From contig NC_037600.1 in the NCBI RefSeq assembly GCF_003073045.1, positions 11,520,758-11,584,757 on the forward strand: a DNA stretch of 64,000 nt. The letters run 5' to 3'. The stretch is from Pomacea canaliculata (Eukaryota; Mollusca; Gastropoda; Architaenioglossa; Ampullariidae). Positions 56,987 to 64,000 of the stretch are shown here, piece after piece; the stretch's first letter is position 1, and each line of letters begins with the position of its first letter. Position numbers and translations under genes: made by a program. The notes beneath the pieces are model-generated. The model did not search any database. It saw only the letters and a list, made by a program, of their open reading frames with translations, and was not told the DNA's origin.

Positions 56987-58880
56987 GTAAGTACCAGACC
57001 TCTTCAAAGACATCATGGCTCGACAGTAAACCGATGTCGCCGGACGAGTGCATGTCTATGTTGGCCGCTTGTCTCGCAACTCAATTAAGTGTATTGTCAG
57101 TCATGTAGTCAATTAAGAGGACTTTTGTTAGTTTCGTGAACCTCGAGGACTAGGTCAAGGAAATGGGCAAAGATATCGTACTCATCCGCCTCGAGGCGAT
57201 GTACGATTGTAAGTTACTTTTAAAAGATGTATTCAAGTCGTTAAAGATTGTATGTATATATAAACGCATCTTGATTGCAACTCACTTTGCAAAAATTTGT
57301 CACATAATTACAACAAAATTTGAACAGCTTTTAAACATTTAATTTATAAACCGCTTCTCTTGAAATACCCTAAAGCAGACCTGGGCAAAGGCCGGCCCAC
57401 CTCCTGTCCCTGACCGGCCGGCCCGCTGGCCCGCCCGCCTGTATATATATACTATATATATATATTGGGTAAAACTGAGTTAACTATATTAGTCCGGCCC
57501 TCTAAAACCATCCCAATTTCTCATGCGGCCCCTTAGGGAAAATTAATTGCCCACCTCTGCCCTAAAGGGACATGAAGGTTTTAAGTAAGAGTTGTAAGAT
57601 TACTGTAAAATGATGACAGAAGAACTCAATGTCAGAAACAATTTCCAATTTACTGAAATAACCGATACATAGAGTTACTTACTCATGTGTTTGTCTACAG
57701 CCAGCAAAATACCAATATCCTGGATGAGTTCTCATGTTTTTGCCAACGACACCGAGAAGCGGCAACAGCTTTGTTGACATCAACTGTCGACAGTGAATAA
57801 TATAGGCAACGGTGTCTGTGATGAAGACATGTTGAACTGAAAATGTCAATATAAGAGTTATCCATCTTGACTAATATTGTGTTGGACTGATTTTATCCTT
57901 GAGTGAGTTTGACATGTTGAATGTTGGAGGGTGTGTACTGTTGGTTTGTAACTAACTGTCTGCTTTGTCACGTGACTTTTCACGGTTTGTCGTGACGTTG
58001 ACTGACTTGACCTCTCGTCTGGTGATGCTCATTTTACACATTCCTCTTCTGTCTTTCCTGTCCCTTTACTGAACCTACTCAGGTCCGCAAAAGTTTCCGC
58101 CGGTGAAAGATGAGGTGTAGTCTTGGAGATTGATGTTAGTGAGGTACAATGTGTGACAGCTCATCTATCTCAGAGTACTAGGAGTAGTTACTAAACACGA
58201 TCACACATGTTGTCTCTTTGAGTAATACACAAACTCACTACTTAACGAGAATTAGTTTGATAAATAATGATTGTTTCTTCACTTTTCCTTGCAATACATT
58301 TACTAGAAAGAAGTACCTGACGCATATCGAAACATATTTTGAACAAGAACTTTTCTTCACCGTTCATAGATTACTATCACCTATTAAAAACCTCTACCGC
58401 AGCTCATTAATTAAATATACACATGTTGGTGACACCTTACAGCCACACACTACACATTACTTATAGTTTAACAGTTCATTTGCAAGACATTCGACATAAA
58501 TCTAACATAATTAGTTGCACTTAAGACTTCCAGATGGCATTGTACTGCTGTTGCCAAACCTTCAGAATTGTGGCTACCAGGGTTAGGATGGTATAATTAG
58601 TTTTACACACAGAGAAATGGATTTATTTTGAAAGTAGCAGGCTGTGAAAACTAATGATTGATTCAGAAAATCAACCTTTATCGAAGATCCTGGACATTGG
58701 TTCCACTTTTGTTTAATGTGATGCCATCCGCCGTGGCTGCTGTTTGGTATATGCGATATATACAAGATTCCACCTTCTGTACACTATCCTTGCCTACTAC
58801 TAATACTACTAATCAGTAATCATGATTACATAGCGCACTGACATTTATTATTTATTGCATTGTTACGATTCGCTTCATAT
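56987..58880 (+). repeat. Inverted array spacer, truncated
   Basis: Begins at the donor of copy 8. Block C here is cut after MGKDIVLIRLEA (near 57199), where it joins a distant spacer segment. It contains a MITE (57376-57559) and the palindrome GTCACGTGAC near 57968. Nothing else coding is seen. Confidence 0.55.
57376..57559. mobile_element. hAT-type MITE (GGCCGGCCCG family), copy 2
   Basis: 184 bp, starting CAGACCTGGGCAAAGGCCGG and ending ATTGCCCACCTCTG. A perfect 8-bp duplication CCCTAAAG flanks it (57368-57375, 57560-57567). It is related to 48067-48218 and differs mainly in a longer GC-rich and TA-rich middle. Confidence 0.92.
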
Positions 58881-58982
58881 ACATTTAAGGTAAAAGCAGG
58901 ACTTAGCAAGAGTTGTGTCAGGATGCCGAAGTCCTGACACTGAGTGAGTGGGAGAGAGAGAGTGAAACAGAGAGATAGTGTG

Positions 58983-60012
58983 CCGCGTGTCATGATTTCG
59001 TTTGTATAAGTATATTTTGTTTAGAAAAGATGCAGTTGCGGAAGAGCCGTGTGTTTGGATACATTGGTTTTTTTTTTCTTTCTACAGGCTTCCATTGGGT
59101 TCCATTTATCTGTTCATATCGTTTCTACTTGTTCTACCTGTTCTGCTTGTTCACCATGATTTGCATCTCTCCGTATTCGCCATATTCTACGTGTTCTTCG
59201 TCGTTGACGTCTCATCCGCCATTGTGTCAGGCCAGCCACAGTGTACCCGCGTCACCTCATCGGCGTGTGAACTCGTGACCCCGCTGCGCGAGTGTGCGGC
59301 CAGCCTTAGGTGGAGCAGCCAGGGTTAGGACCGGCGAGCAGGGGTTCACGTGACCAGACTCTGCCTGCCCACGTACCTGGTTGAGAGGAGGGAGTGGGGC
59401 CAGCTGGAGGAGAGGGAGAGTGGGGTAGTGTTCGGCTCTGGGGCAGCCAGCAGTGCCAGAGGACGGGTGACATTTTCAGGGGACTTTTGGGTTGCCACCC
59501 CGCAGTATGTGCGGGTTGTGGTTCTTCTTAGTATTCTTTGTAGTTATTCTGTATTTCGCCTGGGCACAGGGCGGCTGTTTTATTGTGTTTAGATTTTGTT
59601 TGGTTATTTTAAGGAAGTGTGAAAGACTCTGGGGTACCCACCCAGACCTGACTGTGTTGGCTTGCAGTGCACGTGGTTATTTGCTGCTGTGTGTACATTT
59701 TATTTTTATCTTCTTTGCGGGGAGGCAGTCCCCGGTTGTTATTTTGTTTTGACGAGGGCGCGTAGGTGTATTTGTTATCCAGTTGTGCGTTTGTGTATTC
59801 GTGTCTGTGTATATATATATATATTTTTTTTTATACATTTTGATTAAACTTTGTATTTGTATCGTTCTTTCCCGTTTTTGTCGTGGTCTTCGGTGTGCAC
59901 GGGTTCGAGAGGTAAGCCGCGCACTGCCTCCAGCCGAGTGTCTGAGTGTGTCTGGTCGGCTGTGCGGGAGGCCGTGAGCGTGCTTCCGGCGACGCTGGGG
60001 GCGAAACGCGAC
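58983..60012. mobile_element. Unclassified 1.03 kb insertion
   Basis: Flanked by the 8-bp direct repeat ATAGTGTG (58975-58982, 60013-60020). Other units have this site once, within a run like GAGAGATAGTGTGTG. The ends (CCGCGTGTCATG... and ...GAAACGCGAC) do not form a clear inverted repeat. The interior is GT- and T-rich on the plus strand, with a TA tract at 59809-59822 and several chance hydrophobic frames. It could be a solo LTR-like or a non-autonomous element. No protein is recognised. Confidence 0.6.
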
Positions 60013-60020
60013 ATAGTGTG

Positions 60021-61995
60021 TGTTATTATTTCACTCCCGCTATCAGTTTATTCCATATTCATGGACTGTTAGTGTAAGCATGGAGAGCCTGACCACGTGC
60101 TAGCATTCTGCGCTATACGAGCATCACGAGTTTTATTTTTATCTTTGATGATACCCGGTGTCTTATAGCGATAGTTTAATATACAGCCACGCTATTAAAT
60201 ATCATTTTTAATATTACTTATGATATCTTCGACTTCTTTCCAGATGGCGCTTGATTGCATTTTAAGACATAAAACCTTTTATAGCAACACACAACAGTTT
60301 AAATGTTTTGTGTTTGTGTGCTTGAACACAACATATTGTTGTCATAGAACGGTGGAGCTAGGATTGGTATTGCTTTTACCTGGCGGTGCTACTCAAAGGA
60401 TGTTTGTTTGTATACAGCCCTGACGACAGAGCCGCTTCATTTTATTCCGTATTCGTGGTCTGATACTTAATTTTTTTTTGCAGAGGTAGGAAACGCTTTT
60501 CCTGTCTCAAACTTTACTTTCCTTGCATTTTGCATATACTTCAGGTACGTCTTTCTAGTAAATGTATTGCAACGAAAAAGGAAAAAAAAATTAATTATCA
60601 AACTATTTCTCGTTAATAGTGAGTTTGAGTTTGTGTATTACTCAAAAGAGACAACATGGGTGATCGTGTTTAGAAACTTCTCCTAGTACTCTGAGATAGA
60701 TGACTGTCATACATTGTACCTCACTATCATCATTCTCCAAGACTACACTTCACCTTTCAGGGGCGAAAATTTTGCGGACTTGAGTAGGTTCAGTAAAGGA
60801 ACAGGACAGACAGAAGAGGAATGTGTGAAATGAGTATCACCAGACGACAGGTCAAGTCAGTCAACGTCACGACAAACCGTGAAAAAGTCACGTGACAAAG
60901 CAGACAGTTAGTTCCAAACCAACAGTACACACCCTCCAACATTCAACATGTCAAACTCACTCAAGGATAAAATCAGTCCAACACAATATTAGTCAAGATG
61001 GATAACTCTTATATTGACATTTTCAGTTCAACATGTCTTCATCACAGACACCGTTGCCTATATTATTCACTGTCGACAGTTGATGTCAACAAAGCCGTTG
61101 TCGCCTGCTCGGTGTCGTTGGCAAAAACATGAGAACTCATCCAGGATATTGGTATTTTGCTGGCTGCACACAAACACATGAGTAATTCTATGAATCGGTT
61201 ATTTCAATAAATAATAAATTGTTTCTGACATTTGCTTCTTCTGTCATCATTTTACAGTAATCTCACAACTCATACTTAAAACCTTCATGTCCTTGTAGGG
61301 TATTTCAAGAGAAGCCGTTCATAAATAAATGTTTAAAAGCTGTTCAAATTTTGTGTATATTATATGATAAATATTCACAAAGTGCTTACAATCAAGATGC
61401 GTTTACAATATTTATACACACAATCTTTAACGACTGGAATACATTATTTTGAAAGTAACTTACAAGCGTATTTCGCCATATTGCTCACTAACAAAACAAT
61501 TAACACTCACAGAACATTTATTGAGACTGGACAAGGAGAATATCCATAAAAAATTGTCGAGTGAATGGCGAGTGGATGAAATGGTAATGTAAGCTAGAGA
61601 GCGGCTCACGTGACTTCGATAAGAATTAAGGAATTGTAAACAAGATTACTAGAAGACTATCGATAATTAGAATGATAGCGATTATTGCCACCTCTTAAAA
61701 GCTCTCGACTTAATAACAATTTCTTGAATGCACTCAACTGTCACTTTTTTTTTTACTGGGGTACGCTGGGTGCTGGGAGTCATGGTTACCTGTGCCAGCA
61801 AATGAGTGTAAGTGTGCGCATACATCTACATGTCGGTGCGGAATTAAGAAAACACCTCTTAATTGACTTCCGGAACACACCCTACATGACTGACAATACA
61901 CTTACTTGACTTGCGAGACAAGCGGTCAACATAGACATGCAGTCGCCCGGCGACATCGGTTTATTTTCTAGCCATGATGTCTTTGTTGAGGTCTA
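60021..61995 (-). repeat. Array spacer, minus-strand orientation resumed
   Basis: Standard landmarks return in the original orientation. A shortcut junction near 60505 skips about 2 kb of spacer. GTCACGTGAC lies near 60890. Block C is reduced to a fragment around 61770-61840. No coding region is supported. Confidence 0.55.
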
Positions 61996-62055
61996 GTACT
62001 TACCTTGTGCTGTCAACAATTCGGACTGATGTGTGTTCTCTCACGACCCCTCCAC

Positions 62056-62398
62056 CCTTCTACTCTCCGCTCTTCAGACTCATCAGCCGCGTTGTCCGTC
62101 CCAGTAACTCGAATAAGTTGCGCTTAGCATCATGCGGTACCGGAGTCCCGAAACGTAAGTCACAATATCTCCCGACGTAGCCTGACAAACATCTACATCG
62201 AACTTTTATAAACACTAGGGGTGTCAGTTCTGATAAAATATACCGTGCCCCCGTTGTAGCAGCGAAACTCGTCATCAGTCCCCAGCATCGACGGTAACGC
62301 CAGCAGCAGCAGCAGTGCGACAAGTGCAGCACGCCTAGCGCCGCACGACACTGACCTAGGACTGCAGCTCGCTTTTAAAGTGGGTTAGAAGGACTCAT
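62056..62398 (-). pseudogene. Broken EGF-like secreted protein gene, copy 9 (subtype B)
   Basis: The first family ATG is altered to AAG, and the second, at 62398, leads into a frameshift within the lead-in. The EGF region can be read as FRCYNGGTVY in one frame and, after a further shift, RCRCLSGYVGRYCDLRFG and PHDAKRNLFELLG in another. The latter matches the 37.2 kb gene. The tail is MSLKSGE. The donor is intact at 61996-62006. At least two frame breaks are visible, so it is probably a pseudogene. Confidence 0.78.
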
Positions 62399-62636
62399 AT
62401 TGGTCTTGGACAGTTGTCAGGACTGTAGAAATTCTTTAGAGATCGTACAATATCTTAGACCTTGTGTTGTTTTCTGACAACAGTCGCCCCTTTCTTCTAT
62501 ATTACCACTAGAGATAATAACGAGTGTCCTCCAGACGATTGAGCCTGATGATAGACGGGTTAACCGTAGCTGTAACAAATATTGCTTCTCGGTGCCGTTG
62601 TTCCCTCTCGTGTGCGTTGGGTAGAAAGTTCGTCTC

Positions 62637-62643
62637 TTATATA
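62637..62643 (-). promoter_or_regulatory. TATA box of EGF copy 9
   Basis: Minus-strand GCGTATATAAGAGACG, about 240 nt upstream of the start position. The leader is shortened by a deletion near 62460 that removes the CCACGTGG E-box. Confidence 0.7.
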
Positions 62644-62758
62644 CGCGAGCAGAGAGGACCCCAGTCCACCCTCCTATTCCCACCTATTCATGTTACAGTA
62701 CAGCTCCACCCCACCTCCAATCTCGTAGGTCTGCCCTCTGCTCTCACTTTCCAACCAA

Positions 62759-62930
62759 TCATTTTAATTCTTCAGGTCCAACGGTGGATGGTACGTGTAG
62801 CCACCCCAGACACCCGGCACCACGCTCATGTCCCGACCACCTCACGTGTTTGACGGTTGGAATGGAGGGGCCGCCCCCAAACTTCTCTGACAGCAGGTAG
62901 GCGTAACAGTCCGAGAATAGCTGCAGTAAC
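62759..62930 (-). other. Block B, open copy with acceptor
   Basis: Frame LFSDCYAYLLSEKFGGG, PSIPTVKHVRWSGHERG, GCLGWLHVPS, ending at a stop about six codons earlier than in other copies. The upstream edge has TTGTTACTGCAG|CTATTC, a good acceptor. Confidence 0.5.
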
Positions 62931-63027
62931 AAGGACACACGATAATTAGTTTTTATTTTTTCCCATTCTTTATTGTGTTTTATTTTCATCAGAAGCTGTC
63001 AGACAAGATCTACTCCCATTTCTATAC

Positions 63028-63209
63028 AGCGGTCCGGTGGCGCAACGATTAGCGCCTGCCACCAATACAGTGAAATTTGGCTGCCCAGAGTTCATTTCTC
63101 GTCTCGGGCACGCTGTTCTTTCTCTGCACGTGGCTTCTGTTTACAGGGCTGGCTGCCTTGCCGTACTATAGCCTCAGTAGCTGACACGGTGTAAAACACC
63201 AATTCCCCC
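63028..63209 (+). mobile_element. tRNA-derived SINE
   Basis: 182 bp with a tRNA-like head: a TGGCGCAACGATTAGCG A-box region and a GAGTTCATTTCTC B-box region, the two parts of an internal RNA polymerase III promoter. A body and a GTAAAACACCAATT tail of the kind seen in mollusc SINEs follow. A perfect 15-bp target duplication CTCCCATTTCTATAC flanks it (63013-63027, 63210-63224). It would be mobilised by a partner LINE. Confidence 0.92.
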
Positions 63210-63224
63210 CTCCCATTTCTATAC

Positions 63225-64000
63225 CTCCACACCCTCCCGCAACACTAGATGAGGCAACCTTATAGTTTATGTCTTTGTCCTGAAGGTCCTGTTGACAATT
63301 TGTGGAATTTATTTCAAGTTTTACACAGCATTCAATCAGTGATACCCAGTTCATGCCTCGTGTATGGGTTCAACTTAAGGTCAAGCCCAGTGATCATCTG
63401 TATGAGTGTAAGGACAGTTGACAGTCAGCATGTATGTACGAGGACCAGCATGATTGAAATATCAACTTACATGTTTGTTGGCTGTCTGTACTTTGCATGA
63501 TCACATCCAAGCTGAATTCCTCAAAGTTTGTGTTTGCTTGATGTTGTTGTATTTTATTCTCAGGTGTGAAAAAAATTGCGTTAGTGTGTAATGCAGAAGC
63601 GAGAATATTGTTGGCGGGAAGGTGACAATGAGAATGTACACTGACTGAAAAGAGCTAAATTTTCACTCACTTTCTTTGGAAATAATTGTACATAAAATTC
63701 CTAGTTTACAACTTTGCTTGGAGGTGTATCTCGTTTTTTCGTTCTAAAATTATATTTAAAAAACCAAATCATTTCTGTCTTCCACTCACTGATGGCGTTC
63801 AAAGCAACTGCCGAAATATCTGATGGCAAAGCCGAGCCTGTGAATTGCAAATAGATTCTTTGAAAAGATGATTCATGAACTTCCTTCGAGAAAATTTATT
63901 GGAAGAAAGCAAGAGAGAAAAAGGGTTAAGAAGAATCAAATAGTTGAAGTTTCTGTATTTATGTGAAGAGAGACTTTCTACACAAAGCTGGTTTCACTCT
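63225..64000 (-). repeat. Array spacer to the window edge
   Basis: Standard spacer after block B, including the GGTTCAACTTAAGGTCAAG and GATGGCGTTCAAAGCAACTG segments. The array continues beyond the window. Nothing coding is seen. Confidence 0.6.

Larger units (their letters stand above)
49415..58880 (+). repeat. Inverted block carrying two array units
   Basis: In this block of about 9.5 kb every landmark, including two EGF genes, runs on the plus strand, whereas the array on both sides runs on the minus strand. The left join is at the GATATCTTCGATTTC landmark (about 49415). The right join is near 58880-58915, after CGCTTCATATACATTTAAGG. The inversion therefore includes whole genes and their promoters. 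Confidence 0.85.

Noticed and set aside
59002-60072. Hydrophobic plus-strand frames in the 59 kb insertion
   Set aside because: They overlap each other in different frames, arise from T- and GT-rich sequence, and have no homology I can recognise.
63028-63110. Possible genuine tRNA gene
   Set aside because: The tRNA-like head lacks a clean cloverleaf, is fused to a SINE body and is flanked by a 15-bp target duplication.

Overview
This 64 kb window looks like animal nuclear DNA. It is AT-rich and mostly non-coding, with hAT, ISL2EU/Harbinger-type and LINE elements, a tRNA-derived SINE and LTR relics. The SINE style and the mix of elements suggest a lophotrochozoan, most likely a mollusc; that is inference. 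No bacterial-style operon, CRISPR array or rRNA is visible.

The backbone, from about 842 to the right end, is a tandem array of related units of about 5-6 kb, longer where elements have inserted. Each complete unit carries one small gene: a TATA box, a 5' leader of about 240-370 nt, and a short reading frame for a secreted protein with one EGF-like domain. A strong splice donor (CACAAG|GTAAGTAC) lies just past the stop codon. Nine copies are visible. Six are open: 22229-22612, 28180-28545, 37221-37619 and 42492-42875 on the minus strand, and 50059-50460 and 56575-56955 on the plus strand. Three are broken: near 10.8-11.1, 16.2-16.5 and 62.1-62.4 kb. The signal peptide and leader are nearly constant while the EGF part varies strongly. 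In a hand codon comparison of the closest pair (22.2 and 42.5 kb), about 21 codons change the amino acid and only one differs silently, the pattern expected of diversifying selection.

Upstream of each TATA box is a conserved block of about 180 bp (block B), open in one frame in several copies; it may be the last exon of the previous unit or promoter DNA. Some units keep a third open block (block C, starting MDKDIVLIRL) between the donor and the rest of the spacer. Several units are shortened copies without the EGF gene (1.3, 6.3, 12.8, 18.4 and 47.4 kb). A block of about 9.5 kb (49.4-58.9 kb), carrying two of the genes, is inverted relative to the rest.

Insertions decorate the array and date its duplications. 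A hAT element sits at the same site in two units (3643-6261 and 17478-18383), so it predates their duplication; a 5'-truncated LINE entered only the first, leaving the second as its empty site. Others are hAT relics (24.6, 44.6 and 53.4 kb), an ISL2EU/THAP transposon (30.0-32.2 kb), hAT-type MITEs (46.8, 48.1 and 57.4 kb), a Ty3/gypsy-like relic (6.9-8.5 kb), probable solo LTRs (12.1 and 34.4 kb), an unclassified 1 kb insertion (59 kb) and a SINE (63.0 kb). The many one-base differences among copies could be real decay or errors of a noisy assembly; the sequence alone cannot separate these.
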